In this document: positions 39,478 through 49,209 of the stretch, in pieces
Numbering within the stretch: position 1 is the stretch's first letter
Layout: every line of letters begins with the position of its first letter
Source of the DNA: Actinobacillus seminis
Lineage (GTDB): Bacteria > Pseudomonadota > Gammaproteobacteria > Enterobacterales > Pasteurellaceae
Direction: 5' to 3'
DNA: 64,000 nucleotides
NCBI RefSeq assembly: GCF_002263215.1
Contig: NZ_NLFK01000003.1
Span: forward strand, 62,001 to 126,000
The notes under the pieces: generated by a model
What the model saw: only the letters and a program-made list of their open reading frames with translations
The model's database searches: none
Told to the model about the DNA's origin: nothing
Translations under genes and position numbers: made by a program

Positions 39478-41043
39478 TTAACTGCGCGCTAAATTTAATA
39501 CCTTTGAAAATAAACGCTTAAATAAAATCGGAATAGATTGTACACCCTGTTTGGCAATTTCGGATGATAAAGCAATTGCTAAATCCGGTTTAGAGGTGCG
39601 TTGAATAGCGCGTTGAATAATTTTTGAAGCGGGATAATGATTGCCCGCAACTTGCCAACGTGATAAACGAATAAAAACCTGCTCAAAGCCGGAAAAATAA
39701 AAAAAGTGTTCAATATCCCGTTTGGGCAACACCGTTAACCGATTTGCCACATTGTCATCTTCTCCCAGTAAAAATTTTACCACTTCCGCATATTTACGCC
39801 CGGCTTCATCACCGTCGGTCAATACATACCATTCGATCCCCATGGCTTTGACATATTTCAACAGCGGACGTAATCCGCATTGGGCAAACTCCACGATACG
39901 AATGCCTTCCATTGCCAAATCAATGCCGAGTAACTCCGCTAATTCGTTTAAAATCCAAACTTCCGTTTCGCCCTCAACCAATAGCCACATTCGAGAAAAC
40001 AAAGCCGAACTGCGGTTATGATGAATATGAAAGGTGAGACGACGCAGATCTTCTTTACCGAGATCTCGGTGTCCTAAATGAAAACTTTTTGTCCGATCCA
40101 CGGAACGCACTAAGCGATAAATTGAACGCAAAGGTACCTGCGAAATTAACTCGACGGAATTGGTGGTACTAATACGTTGAATGGGCAAATAACTCGCCAA
40201 TTCCCAAGCAATCGCCACCATACGCGGATGCAAACGTGCCTCCGGATCTTCAAACAAGACAATCGGACGAATAAATTTATTTTGCCGAATTTCTTCATGG
40301 GTTAAAAATAAAGAGCACAATTGGCGAAATAATTCCCGTTGTAACAGGCGATCTTTATCTTGTTTCAATTTCAAACACAAGGATTTTGCCCGCTCCCACA
40401 ACACAGAAGTATCTTGCGCCATCTCAAAGCCATTTTGGTGATTTAAAAAATAATATTGCAACAAAATAGTCACCGCTTGGATATCTTTTTCCACCTCGCT
40501 TTCTTTAGCTTTCGCTTGTAAAATGGCGGAGTGCGAAATCACGCAACGTTGTCGGCTCAAACGAGCATCTCGGAAACGATAAACCGGATGGCGATAAATC
40601 AATACTTTTACAATATCTTCCGCATTCGACAACGAAATTTTGTCGCCCTTAGCATCTAAAAAAGAATATTCGGTCACAACTTGATCACCTTGCTTTTCGC
40701 CGGTAACGCGTAAATAAATACGATCATGCCCGTCGCGATGTGCCACGAATACATCTTGACAGAAGTGGTCATAAGGCACTGACTGATCTTTTCCGTCACT
40801 TTCACAAAAAGTAAACAAGATCGTAATCCCCCTACTTTTTTCATGCTCATAGCGCAATTGATAAAAATCCACGGTAGTAAATTGATAAAGTTGCCGCTCC
40901 GCATTAAAAATTAAACTTAACGCCGCAAGCAAACTGGATTTACCCCACGCATTCTCACCAATCAACATCATATTTGGTTGTAAATTCAACGACAAACGGT
41001 TAATTCCACGAAACCCAACAATATCCAATTGACGTAAATACAT
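39478..41043 (-). CDS. ybjD: OLD-family ATP-dependent endonuclease, YbjD-like
   Basis: A 521-residue protein (E. coli YbjD 552). The N-terminal SMC/ABC ATPase has LDIVGFRGINRLSL and Walker A GENAWGKSSLLAAL; residues about 340-440 form a TOPRIM domain with LLVEGETEVWIL and LTDGDEAG. OLD-family nucleases act in DNA repair or phage defence; a chromosomal YbjD role is not settled. It is divergent from lysO, the same neighbours as in E. coli (ybjD-ybjE). Confidence 0.9.
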   Translation of the reverse strand: MYLRQLDIVGFRGINRLSLNLQPNMMLIGENAWGKSSLLAALSLIFNAERQLYQFTTVDFYQLRYEHEKSRGITILFTFCESDGKDQSVPYDHFCQDVFVAHRDGHDRIYLRVTGEKQGDQVVTEYSFLDAKGDKISLSNAEDIVKVLIYRHPVYRFRDARLSRQRCVISHSAILQAKAKESEVEKDIQAVTILLQYYFLNHQNGFEMAQDTSVLWERAKSLCLKLKQDKDRLLQRELFRQLCSLFLTHEEIRQNKFIRPIVLFEDPEARLHPRMVAIAWELASYLPIQRISTTNSVELISQVPLRSIYRLVRSVDRTKSFHLGHRDLGKEDLRRLTFHIHHNRSSALFSRMWLLVEGETEVWILNELAELLGIDLAMEGIRIVEFAQCGLRPLLKYVKAMGIEWYVLTDGDEAGRKYAEVVKFLLGEDDNVANRLTVLPKRDIEHFFYFSGFEQVFIRLSRWQVAGNHYPASKIIQRAIQRTSKPDLAIALSSEIAKQGVQSIPILFKRLFSKVLNLARS

Positions 41044-41123
41044 AGCGATTTCCTTTCAGTTTCAACTTGTGCTATCCTAAAGTACCATATAACAATATTA
41101 ACTTTAAAGCGAAAAAACAGATC

Positions 41124-42032
41124 ATGTTGGAAGGATTATTGACTATCTTAGGTCCTATGTTTCTCGGTTATTTAATTAAGACAAAAAACACCGCACTTTT
41201 GCATATTGCCGCTAAAATTTCTATGTTCCTAGTTTATGTGATTTTATTACTCATGGGTTTTTCCCTCGGACAACTTGATGATTTGGCAATCCAACTGCCG
41301 GTTATTGCAACTTCTGCATTAACATTTGCATTACTCACTCAAGGCTTAAATATTATCGGCTTAATCGCCTACGATCGTCTCTCACCGGCGCCCTTAGCGA
41401 ATACCGGACAAAATATTCCTCCGCGTTGGAAAATGTTATTAGACAGTTTCAAATTATGCTCTATGGTATTTATCGGTTTTATCGTCGGCTTTTTCGCCAA
41501 AGGTTGGCTGGCATTCCCCTTCGGAATCAGCACATATGCCCTCGTTATTTTAATTTTTTTGGTCGGCTTACAATTGCGCAACAACGGTATTTCCTTACGC
41601 GAAGTGCTATTTAACAAACGCGGTATCGCAACGGGCGTTATCTTTGTTTTGACATCATTAATCGGCGGTATCTTAAGCGCTCTCATCCTCAAATTGCCGA
41701 TCACACAAGGGCTTGCCATCTCTTCCGGGTTCGGCTGGTATTCTTTATCCAGCGTCGTCATCAACGAAGCTTGGGGAGCAGTTTTTGGCAGTATTGCTTT
41801 TTTTAACGATCTCTCGCGCGAAATTGTCAGCCTCTTTATTATCCCGCTTTTTATGCTAAATCACCGCTCCACCGCAGTAGGTATCACCGGCGCTACCGCC
41901 TTAGATTGCACGCTGCCGATTATTCAACGCGCCGGCGGCATCGAAGTTGTCCCATTTGCTATCAGTTTTGGATTCGTCACCAATATCTTACCGCCTATTT
42001 TATTAGTATTTTTTTCATCTATTCCGATTTAA
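41124..42032 (+). CDS. lysO: L-lysine exporter
   Basis: A 302-residue integral membrane protein from the ATG at 41124 with about eight hydrophobic segments, matching E. coli LysO (YbjE): LLLMGFSLGQLDDL, LLLFLVG-like LVGLQLRNNGISLRE, and SGFGWYSLSSVVINEAWG. It exports lysine and lysine analogues. It is divergent from ybjD, 80 bases apart. Followed by an azoreductase remnant. Confidence 0.93.
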   Translation: MLEGLLTILGPMFLGYLIKTKNTALLHIAAKISMFLVYVILLLMGFSLGQLDDLAIQLPVIATSALTFALLTQGLNIIGLIAYDRLSPAPLANTGQNIPPRWKMLLDSFKLCSMVFIGFIVGFFAKGWLAFPFGISTYALVILIFLVGLQLRNNGISLREVLFNKRGIATGVIFVLTSLIGGILSALILKLPITQGLAISSGFGWYSLSSVVINEAWGAVFGSIAFFNDLSREIVSLFIIPLFMLNHRSTAVGITGATALDCTLPIIQRAGGIEVVPFAISFGFVTNILPPILLVFFSSIPI

Positions 42033-42130
42033 ACGCGATTACTTTATTAGAGCTTCCAACCTAAAGAACGAGGCTGCCAACAATAATAAAAAAGTTACTG
42101 TTACCGGTACAATCCCGACAAGTTCAACTG

Positions 42131-42253
42131 ATATTATTGCACATCGTCAATCACATCAATTTTGTTTATACCGAAAGAATTGGATTAGGTGAAGAAGCCG
42201 TTTTGAACGCACAAAACAGTGCAAAATCACAAATTGATGCCTTATTTGATTAA
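42131..42253 (+). pseudogene. Azoreductase C-terminal remnant
   Basis: An open stretch with no start encodes ILLHIVNHINFVYTERIGLG, then EEAVLNAQNSAKSQIDALFD and stop. This resembles the C-terminus of FMN-dependent NADH-azoreductase (AzoR: region of ...FV.AEG...G.E...A...A...I). Bases 42033-42130 show no continuation in any frame. A gene has been deleted here, leaving its end and terminator. Confidence 0.5.
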
Positions 42254-42261
42254 TTTACATT

Positions 42262-42291
42262 AAAAACGATCTGCTTTACGCAGATCGTTTT
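42262..42291. terminator. Bidirectional terminator
   Basis: Perfect stem AAAACGATCTGC/GCAGATCGTTTT with a 5-base loop region. It serves the lost azoR-like gene and the convergent haemoglobin receptor gene. Confidence 0.88.
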
Positions 42292-42338
42292 ATCTTTCCA
42301 TAAAAAAACACAGTATTGACAAAATAAATCAGGTTACA

Positions 42339-44648
42339 CTAAAAACGAATTTCCACCGAGGCGGCAAAATTACGTTTCGGTGCAGTAAAACGATTAATAC
42401 CTGGGCTGTTACGACTCACAGAGCGGGAAGTATACCCTCGGGTAAACAAGTTATAAGCACTGTCCCACGTCATATAATCACGATTAAACAGGTTAAACAC
42501 CCCCAGATTCAAAATAACGTTTTTGCTAAGATTGACTTGCCCCGTTAAATCTACCACGAAGTAGGAAGGACTTAAATGCGGCCATTGTTTGACAAACTTT
42601 TTATCATATGTGTATTCCGTTTCTATCGCATCTTTGGCTTTTTTAGCCGCACTATAGCGTCCGGTTAAACTCACGCTCCATCGCTCGGTTTCGTAATCAA
42701 TTCCCCCGACCACTGTCCAAGGTTGAATGGATTTTAACGGATCGCCGTCATGATTTTTCCCTTTGCTATAGCTTCCTTTGAGACGGAACGTTAAACCGTC
42801 GGAAAGCCCGAATACAGAACCATTAATGGCGCCGCCTATCTCAATTCCTTTAATCACGGCTTCAGGTTCATTAACAAACTGAACCAATGACTTATGCAAA
42901 CACTCGCTCCCATAACTTTTCGTAGGATCCGGATTCCAGTATGGATTTGGTTTGCATCTTTCACGCTCTTGAATAAAGTTATGATAACGCGTACGGAAAA
43001 GCCCGACGCTAAAATGGGCATATTGGTTTTGGAAACGGTAACTTAACTCATGATTCAACGCAGTCTCCGGTTGCAAAAGCGGATTCGGAATATACTCAAT
43101 ATCGGCACCTTCAGAGCGGCTTACAAAATATAACTCTTCAGCACGAGGAACGCGAAAACCCGTACTGAGGCGATACCCAATTTGATGAGAGGGGTGTAAC
43201 TGATACTCTACACCCAGTTGCCACGAAAGATGGGATAACTTTCTTTGAGGGAAGTTGACAATAGCACCGTTAACTTTTTGTTTTTCCTGTCTTTGGGGAT
43301 CATAATCATAGCGATCATAACGCCCACCGATAGTAGCTTTCAAGGCATCGGTTAAGGCAATTTCATCCAACAACGATATGGACATCACACGGGATTTTAC
43401 CGGAACAATTTCAGTATAATTATCCCGCCCTTCTCTTTTAAATTTTTCTATTTGCCACGCCCGAAACGTAATATGTTTATTCGTATTTTCTAGGAACTTA
43501 TCCCGAAACTCAATCTTTGCAGATAAGCGATGATGAGTCGGTCCCAATTGTAAAGGACGCGTTGAAAAATCCCCCTGAACAATATCCTGTCTTTGTAAAT
43601 AGCGAAGCGATAAAAATGCGTCTAACTTCTCGGGTTTATTTTTGTTAAACTCGTTAAGGTCGGAAAGCTGTTCGATTTTCTGTCTTGCAAAAAAAAGTTT
43701 AGCCGTTTCCAACCAAGATAATCCATTATACCGATATTCAATGCCATAACGTCGATAAGGAGTACTATCATTGGCAAAACGATCGGCATCACTAAGCCCT
43801 AATGTTTTTTCTTCAGTAAATTTCTTTTCATTGCGATCTTCGTAAAATAACGTAAAACGATGCGTGTTATTAATATCATAACCGACTTTACTTAACCACG
43901 ATGTAGTATAATAATTGAGCGGATTAGGTTTACCGCGATGTTCCCCAAGAATATCTGCACCTTTACCGTTGTTAACGGTTTCGTGTCCCCAGCGTTTGGT
44001 GAGTTGAGCAAAGCCAAAGAAGTGTTCCCCTTTTACCCCTCCCCCGATGACTTCACGCCATTCTCTGTTTTTTGAGGTATAGCCTGTTTTGGATAAAAAG
44101 CCGAAAGTGCGGTCCGGATCGACAAAATCCTCAATCTCTTTCGTGGTAAACACCACAGCCCCCCCCAAGGCACCACTACCGTACATCACGGAATCCGCCC
44201 CTTTTTGCACACTTACCGAACTAATATTTTCGTACTCTATATTATTAATATTGCCATTATGACGTTCGGTGGAATACCGTGCGGAAGTTGACATCGTTGA
44301 TTCCGCCTGCGGTATTCCATCAACGATGACCGCCACACGATCTTTATCCACACCACGGATAGCAAACCCGTTACTGCCGGATCTACCAGCTTCAGGCACC
44401 CCAATTCCTACCTCATGGCGAAATAAATCACGCTCATTAGATACCATATTTTTACGTAATTGTTCTGACGATTGGGTAGAAGAAAAAATAGGCTGAACAT
44501 CCGTTGCAACAACGGAAATTTCACCCAAATCAGTCACTTTATTTGACGTTGCTTGTGTTGAAACCGAATTCGCAAGACTTAATGTAGGAAACATCAAACA
44601 GCCCGAAAGGAATAATCGATTGGTAATAACGCAATATTTAAATTTCAA
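42339..44648 (-). CDS. TonB-dependent haemoglobin/haem receptor (HmbR-like)
   Basis: A 769-residue outer-membrane receptor. Signal peptide to about residue 26, then TonB-box-like GEISVVATD, a plug domain (NGFAIRGVDKDRVAVIVDGI, GALGGAVVFTT) and a beta barrel ending in SVEIRF with terminal Phe. The family is the haemoglobin/transferrin/lactoferrin receptors; the closest type by general pattern is HmbR/HgbA. It brings haem iron in with TonB energy. A Fur-like box is at 44676-44694, and a G8 tract is in codons for Leu-Gly-Gly-Ala. Confidence 0.9.
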   Translation of the reverse strand: MKFKYCVITNRLFLSGCLMFPTLSLANSVSTQATSNKVTDLGEISVVATDVQPIFSSTQSSEQLRKNMVSNERDLFRHEVGIGVPEAGRSGSNGFAIRGVDKDRVAVIVDGIPQAESTMSTSARYSTERHNGNINNIEYENISSVSVQKGADSVMYGSGALGGAVVFTTKEIEDFVDPDRTFGFLSKTGYTSKNREWREVIGGGVKGEHFFGFAQLTKRWGHETVNNGKGADILGEHRGKPNPLNYYTTSWLSKVGYDINNTHRFTLFYEDRNEKKFTEEKTLGLSDADRFANDSTPYRRYGIEYRYNGLSWLETAKLFFARQKIEQLSDLNEFNKNKPEKLDAFLSLRYLQRQDIVQGDFSTRPLQLGPTHHRLSAKIEFRDKFLENTNKHITFRAWQIEKFKREGRDNYTEIVPVKSRVMSISLLDEIALTDALKATIGGRYDRYDYDPQRQEKQKVNGAIVNFPQRKLSHLSWQLGVEYQLHPSHQIGYRLSTGFRVPRAEELYFVSRSEGADIEYIPNPLLQPETALNHELSYRFQNQYAHFSVGLFRTRYHNFIQERERCKPNPYWNPDPTKSYGSECLHKSLVQFVNEPEAVIKGIEIGGAINGSVFGLSDGLTFRLKGSYSKGKNHDGDPLKSIQPWTVVGGIDYETERWSVSLTGRYSAAKKAKDAIETEYTYDKKFVKQWPHLSPSYFVVDLTGQVNLSKNVILNLGVFNLFNRDYMTWDSAYNLFTRGYTSRSVSRNSPGINRFTAPKRNFAASVEIRF
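44159..44166 (-). repeat. G8 homopolymer in the receptor gene
   Basis: Eight consecutive C on the plus strand (G in the coding sense) within the plug-domain codons for GALGGAV. Here the frame is open. A change of one G would truncate the receptor at once, as in phase-variable hmbR of Neisseria. Eight is at the short end for slippage. Confidence 0.7.
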
Positions 44649-44675
44649 AATAAACCTCCTCTATTTTATAAAAGT

Positions 44676-44694
44676 AAATGAGAACGATTATTAT
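44676..44694 (-). promoter_or_regulatory. Fur box upstream of the haemoglobin receptor
   Basis: AAATGAGAACGATTATTAT lies 28 bases before the start codon. It resembles the Fur consensus (repeats of GATAAT with an inverted half). Iron-repressed expression is expected. Confidence 0.6.
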
Positions 44695-45073
44695 ACCTAA
44701 AAATGAAGTTTTAATCATTCCTTATACAAAGAAAAATTTGACGGAAAAGCAAGATCATCTAAATAACAATTTAGATTTTATTCCTCCCTTTTTTAACATC
44801 TCTATACTTCATTGAAGTACGTTATGTTCATAAATGAAAAAGCGCTAAAAATAAGGCAGAATCAACGGTTAGGTTTCTCTTGATTTGTTTTTATCACAAT
44901 TTATTGCAACGGTGAAAGGCGAAATTTCCGGTATAATGAAATATCGCGCTTTAATTACTTCAATAGAAAAATCATTCACACTGTTGTTATTTTTGTTCAC
45001 AAGGCAATAAATCAACATAATACCATCCAATCAGTTATTCCTTTTAATCAGTAACTGAGCCGACTTGAAGGAA
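44695..45073. other. Non-coding interval between the receptor and dgt
   Basis: About 380 AT-rich bases without a plausible gene. A rightward promoter-like TTGCAA...TATAAT (about 44,904-44,938; CCGGTATAATGAAA) points toward dgt, which runs the other way, so no gene is served. This looks like the left-over upstream region of a deleted gene. Confidence 0.4.
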
Positions 45074-46456
45074 TTAAAACTGATGATAAACCTTTAATGC
45101 ATAAGCATCCGACATTCCGGCGATATAGTCACAAATAACACGTTTTTTTCCTTCCGGGGCAGCATTTTCCCAGCGTTTGACCGTGTTGCGAGGGAGGAGG
45201 CGTTGCGGGTCACTTTCAAATACTTGAAACATTTCAGTTAAAATGCGTTGACCTTTGTATTCAATCCGTTGCGTATCCACATCCCGAATCACATACTGCC
45301 AAACAAATTTTTTAAATACGGTTAAAACGTCAATAACTTCCCTTGGCAGTTCCGCGTTGTAACGTAAGAGCGGTTCGTGAAAATCAGCGGTAATCGTCCA
45401 GTGGACATTAGTGATAAAATAATTGACCAGCGCGCCGATAGCATTTTTTCGTTCGTAATGCCATTCGGAAAATAATTTCTGGCTGATAAGCTCAATATTT
45501 TTTTGAATCCATTCCGATTGGCAGTTTTTCAATTCTTGTAATGCCTGCTGCCATTGTTGTTGATGCACAACGCCAACCATAATAGCATCTTCTAAATCAT
45601 GCACACCATAAGCAATATCATCCGCCAACTCCATAATACTGCAATCAAGGGATTTAAAGCGCGTTTTTAAACTGTCTGCGGGTTGTTGGCGTGCTTGTTT
45701 AAATTGCCCGAATAGCGCGCGATCGGCGTCATCTAATGGTGATAATAACCAATCAAACATTGCCAAATCGTCGCGAAATAAACCTTTCCCCGGTCTCCAA
45801 TCGGCAATTTTTATATAACGAGGATCGGCATTACCCGCCAAAGTGAATTCTCCATACTGCGGAGAGGCAATATCTAAAATAGTGGGATATTTAACAATAC
45901 CGAGCAGTGTTCGGCGCGTTAAATTCATGCCGGATTGCGGAGTATAAGGTTCCAGTTTGGTTAACAGCCGAAAAGTTTGTGCATTCCCCTCAAAACCGCC
46001 ATGGTGACGCATCATATAATTTAAGGCAATCTCGCCACCGTGTCCAAATGGCGGATGTCCGATATCATGGGCAAAACATAAGCTTTCAATCAAATCATTG
46101 CTTGGCAGCAAAGGTTTTAGCTGTTTTTGTAATTCGCTTTTATCCATTTGCAATTGATGCGATAAATGCTCAAAGGCATCAATAAAACGCAATTGCGACA
46201 CTAAACTGCTGCCAATTTGGGCGACCTCCAAGGAATGAGTTAAGCGCGTGCGATAAAAATCATTCTCTCCTACCGCATGAATTTGCGTTTTTGCCTGTAA
46301 GCAACGAAAAGCGGCGGAATGCAAAATTCTACCGCGATCACGGGAAAATGGTGGACGATGATCTTTCTCTCGCGGTTTATCTTCCAAAAAACGAGCCTGC
46401 CATAAGGGATTAATTTGAAGAGGATTAAGTTGAGTTTTCGCGCGCACCATTGTCAC
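45074..46456 (-). CDS. dgt: dGTPase-like deoxynucleoside triphosphate triphosphohydrolase
   Basis: A 460-residue HD-domain protein with [34 protein letters not shown] (first His), [15 protein letters not shown] (HD pair) and [14 protein letters not shown] (last Asp). Length and motifs fit the type 2 dGTPase-like subfamily, shorter than E. coli Dgt (505). It converts dNTPs to nucleosides plus triphosphate; E. coli Dgt prefers dGTP. Two start codons (46456, 46450) are possible. Confidence 0.92.
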   Translation of the reverse strand: MTMVRAKTQLNPLQINPLWQARFLEDKPREKDHRPPFSRDRGRILHSAAFRCLQAKTQIHAVGENDFYRTRLTHSLEVAQIGSSLVSQLRFIDAFEHLSHQLQMDKSELQKQLKPLLPSNDLIESLCFAHDIGHPPFGHGGEIALNYMMRHHGGFEGNAQTFRLLTKLEPYTPQSGMNLTRRTLLGIVKYPTILDIASPQYGEFTLAGNADPRYIKIADWRPGKGLFRDDLAMFDWLLSPLDDADRALFGQFKQARQQPADSLKTRFKSLDCSIMELADDIAYGVHDLEDAIMVGVVHQQQWQQALQELKNCQSEWIQKNIELISQKLFSEWHYERKNAIGALVNYFITNVHWTITADFHEPLLRYNAELPREVIDVLTVFKKFVWQYVIRDVDTQRIEYKGQRILTEMFQVFESDPQRLLPRNTVKRWENAAPEGKKRVICDYIAGMSDAYALKVYHQF

Positions 46457-46854
46457 CGTCCGTTAAATTTTGCCTCCTAATTCATCAGCATATACACCAA
46501 ATAAAATACCAAAGGCGTCAATAATGAACTGATAATACCATATAATACCAAGGAAATTGAACTGTAACTATCGGCGCGTTGATCATTTTCCATGCAACTT
46601 ACGGTTCCAAAAAGCGAGGGGACATTACGCTCATAGATAATCCGATATTGCCATTGCAATCGGAATTGTTACGGATTTTGGCAATAAAGTCTCGAATAAA
46701 GAATGGCGAATGAACCTTCTAATTGAACCGTTTTTTGCAACATCAGTTCACTCAATTATTTTTGAAAAAATGCGAGTTTATTTTACTCGTATTTCGATCG
46801 TGTTGTGGCGTTTTTTTCGGTACAATAAATGAAACTTCATTTAACTTAAACATA
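46457..46854. other. Interval between dgt and the nuclease gene
   Basis: Mostly no clear gene. On the minus strand 46477-46593 a 38-residue frame (MENDQRADSYSSISLVLYGI, then a hydrophobic end) could be a single-span membrane peptide upstream of dgt, but its ribosome binding site is weak. On the plus strand an open stretch before 46855 has no recognisable protein. Nothing else was seen. Confidence 0.3.
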
Positions 46855-47382
46855 ATGTTAAAAAAATATTACATAGTATTGATCTTATTGTTTTTATATT
46901 TACCGACAGCGACCGCCACAGGATATAAAACCAAACATAAAGCTGAGCACAAGGCGGTCCGTAAAGTCACTTGTCGGGTTATCTCCATTACAGATGGGGA
47001 CACGTTAACCTGCCTGCTTCGTACAAATAAATCCCTTAAAGTGCGCCTGAGCGAAATTGATGCGCCTGAAAAAATGCAACCTTTCGGACAACGTGCCCGT
47101 CAAACCTTGGCATCACTGGTGCATAAAAAAGTGGTGCTACTCGCCATTTCCGGTTACGATCGCTATCAACGTGCGTTAGCGACTGTTTATAACAAATCTG
47201 GGCACAATATTAATTTACAGATGGTACAACTGGGCATGGCTTGGGCGTATGCACAATATGTGCAAGATCCTCGCTACCTACAAGCGCAACAACAAGCACA
47301 GCGCCAAAAAAGAGGTCTTTGGCAAGATCCGCATCCAATTGCCCCACACCTTTGGCGTAAACAAAAACGTCATAAACATTAA
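46855..47382 (+). CDS. Secreted thermonuclease-family nuclease
   Basis: A 175-residue protein from the ATG at 46855. A signal peptide ([20 protein letters not shown]) leads to a staphylococcal nuclease-type OB fold: [33 protein letters not shown] and [13 protein letters not shown], with the Arg/Glu/Asp catalytic set in place (R and E of the usual [10 protein letters not shown] of DRYQR). It hydrolyses DNA/RNA outside the cytoplasm and may serve nutrient scavenging or biofilm escape. Basic C-terminus. Confidence 0.9.
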   Translation: MLKKYYIVLILLFLYLPTATATGYKTKHKAEHKAVRKVTCRVISITDGDTLTCLLRTNKSLKVRLSEIDAPEKMQPFGQRARQTLASLVHKKVVLLAISGYDRYQRALATVYNKSGHNINLQMVQLGMAWAYAQYVQDPRYLQAQQQAQRQKRGLWQDPHPIAPHLWRKQKRHKH

Positions 47383-47413
47383 TCTTATGTGGATTTAACA
47401 AGGAAAAGCATAC

Positions 47414-48616
47414 ATGATGGACTTTAATGCCTTCTTATTTCGTCAACAATTTCCCTATTTTCAACAAACGGACGCCGCGGTCTATTTAGACAGCGCCGCC
47501 ACCGCCTTAAAACCTGCCGCCTTAATTGAAGCTACTTGCGATTTTTATCAATCGGCAGGATCGGTACATCGCAGTCAATATGACGAAAAACAGACCGCAC
47601 TTTATGAACAAGCGCGCGTTCGGGCAGCGCAATTTATTCATGCCTCCTCACCACAAGCGATTATCTGGACCGCCGGCACCACTCACAGCATCAATCTTGT
47701 CGCACATGGATTATCTTTTAGCCCACAAGATGAAATTATTATCAGCGAAGCGGATCACCATGCCAATTTTGTCACTTGGCACGAAATTGCCCGTCAACGT
47801 GGCGCGAAAATTCATGTACTACCAATCTCTGATGATTGGTTAATTGATGCACAAGCCTTATTAAACACCCTCAATGCCAACACTAAATTGGTTGCGCTTA
47901 ATTTTGTCTCCAATGTAACCGGTACCGAACAACCCGTCGCCCGCCTAATTCATCTGATCCGCCAACATAGTCAAGCCTTGGTATTAGTCGATGCGGCGCA
48001 AGCGATTAGCCACATTGCCATTGATCTCTCCCAACTGGACGCCGATTTTCTCGCTTTTTCCGCCCATAAATTATACGGTCCCAACGGATTGGGCATTTTA
48101 AGCGGAAAAATAACCGCACTTTCGCAACTTCGCCCACTGTTTTTTGGCGGCAAAATGGTTAATAGGGTATCAAAAAACCAAATTACCTTCACCGACTTGC
48201 CTTATCGCTTAGAAGCCGGCACACCCAATATCGCCGCGGTAATCGGCTTTAACGCCTGCTTGGCATGGCTGCAACAATGGGATTTAGCACAAGCGGAACG
48301 CCACGCGGTACAACTTGCCGAACAAGTCAAAGTGCGGTTAAAAAATTACTCAAATTGCCAACTTTTTTTATCGCCGCAGCCAAGTTCCATTGTCAGTTTT
48401 ATTTTTAGCGATATTGCCACCTCCGATTTAGCGACCTTGCTTGCGGAGCAAAATATTGCGCTGCGCAGCGGCGAACATTGTGCCCAACCTTATTTGGCAC
48501 GTTTAGGGCAATCCTCCACCCTGCGTTTATCCTTTGCGCCTTATAATACGGAACAAGATGTAGCCGCCTTTTTTGCCGCCTTGGACAACAGTCTGGCATT
48601 ATTGCAAGCGGACTAA
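47414..48616 (+). CDS. csdA: Cysteine desulfurase CsdA/SufS type
   Basis: A 400-residue PLP enzyme (E. coli CsdA 401). It has YLDSAATALKP near the start, SEADHHANFVTWHEIA, the PLP Lys in DADFLAFSAHKLYGPNGLG and active-site Cys in LRSGEHCAQPYLARLG. It removes sulfur from cysteine and hands it to the SufE-like partner encoded next. AAGGAAAAG precedes the ATG. Confidence 0.93.
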   Translation: MMDFNAFLFRQQFPYFQQTDAAVYLDSAATALKPAALIEATCDFYQSAGSVHRSQYDEKQTALYEQARVRAAQFIHASSPQAIIWTAGTTHSINLVAHGLSFSPQDEIIISEADHHANFVTWHEIARQRGAKIHVLPISDDWLIDAQALLNTLNANTKLVALNFVSNVTGTEQPVARLIHLIRQHSQALVLVDAAQAISHIAIDLSQLDADFLAFSAHKLYGPNGLGILSGKITALSQLRPLFFGGKMVNRVSKNQITFTDLPYRLEAGTPNIAAVIGFNACLAWLQQWDLAQAERHAVQLAEQVKVRLKNYSNCQLFLSPQPSSIVSFIFSDIATSDLATLLAEQNIALRSGEHCAQPYLARLGQSSTLRLSFAPYNTEQDVAAFFAALDNSLALLQAD

Positions 48617-48635
48617 TAAAAATAGATTGATAAAA

Positions 48636-49025
48636 ATGGATATGCAAGACATCAAAAACCGCTTACAACAAGCAAAACAGTGGGAAGACCGCTATCGTTT
48701 GATCATTCAGTGCGGAAAACAACTACCTGTACCGAGTGATGCGCAATTGGCGCAAATGCCCTTATTACAAGGTTGCGAAGCAAAAGTATGGTTTAAAATC
48801 GACGCCAAAAACGACCGCACTTTTCACTTTACCGCTTATAGCGAAGCCCGTATTATCAACGGGCTGCTGTGGCTTTTGCTGCAAGAAATTGAAAATAAAA
48901 ACGTTGCACAATTGCACCAATTTGACTTAACCGCCTATTTTAGCCAACTTGGTATCGCACAACGTTTAAGTAGCACCCGATTAAACGGTTTAAAACAAAT
49001 CGAAAAAATGCTACACGAACTTTAA
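48636..49025 (+). CDS. csdE: SufE/CsdE-type sulfur acceptor
   Basis: A 129-residue protein from the ATG at 48636. QWEDRYRLIIQCGKQLPVPS and LQGCEAKVWFKIDAKND match the SufE family; the Cys in QGCEAKVW accepts sulfur from CsdA. Its position 19 bases after csdA reproduces the csdA-csdE pair. A second start two codons downstream is possible. Confidence 0.9.
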   Translation: MDMQDIKNRLQQAKQWEDRYRLIIQCGKQLPVPSDAQLAQMPLLQGCEAKVWFKIDAKNDRTFHFTAYSEARIINGLLWLLLQEIENKNVAQLHQFDLTAYFSQLGIAQRLSSTRLNGLKQIEKMLHEL

Positions 49026-49209
49026 TTTATTGATTTACTTTAAATTTCAACAACCGATTGGCATTGCTCACTACGGTATCCGTGATGAAAATAGCGTTTT
49101 TTATACCTCTTTTCCGCAACCGAATAAGCAAAGCGATAGTGGAGGGTTTAACGAATTTTTGTCTACATCTTGACCGTAAATTAAAGTCAACCGATTTATC
49201 CGAAAACGA

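Noticed and set aside
49026-49209. Possible P-type ATPase C-terminal remnant (minus strand VVSNANRLLKFK) or plus-strand peptide
   Set aside because: Too short and both strands read equally well; no start and no further motif.
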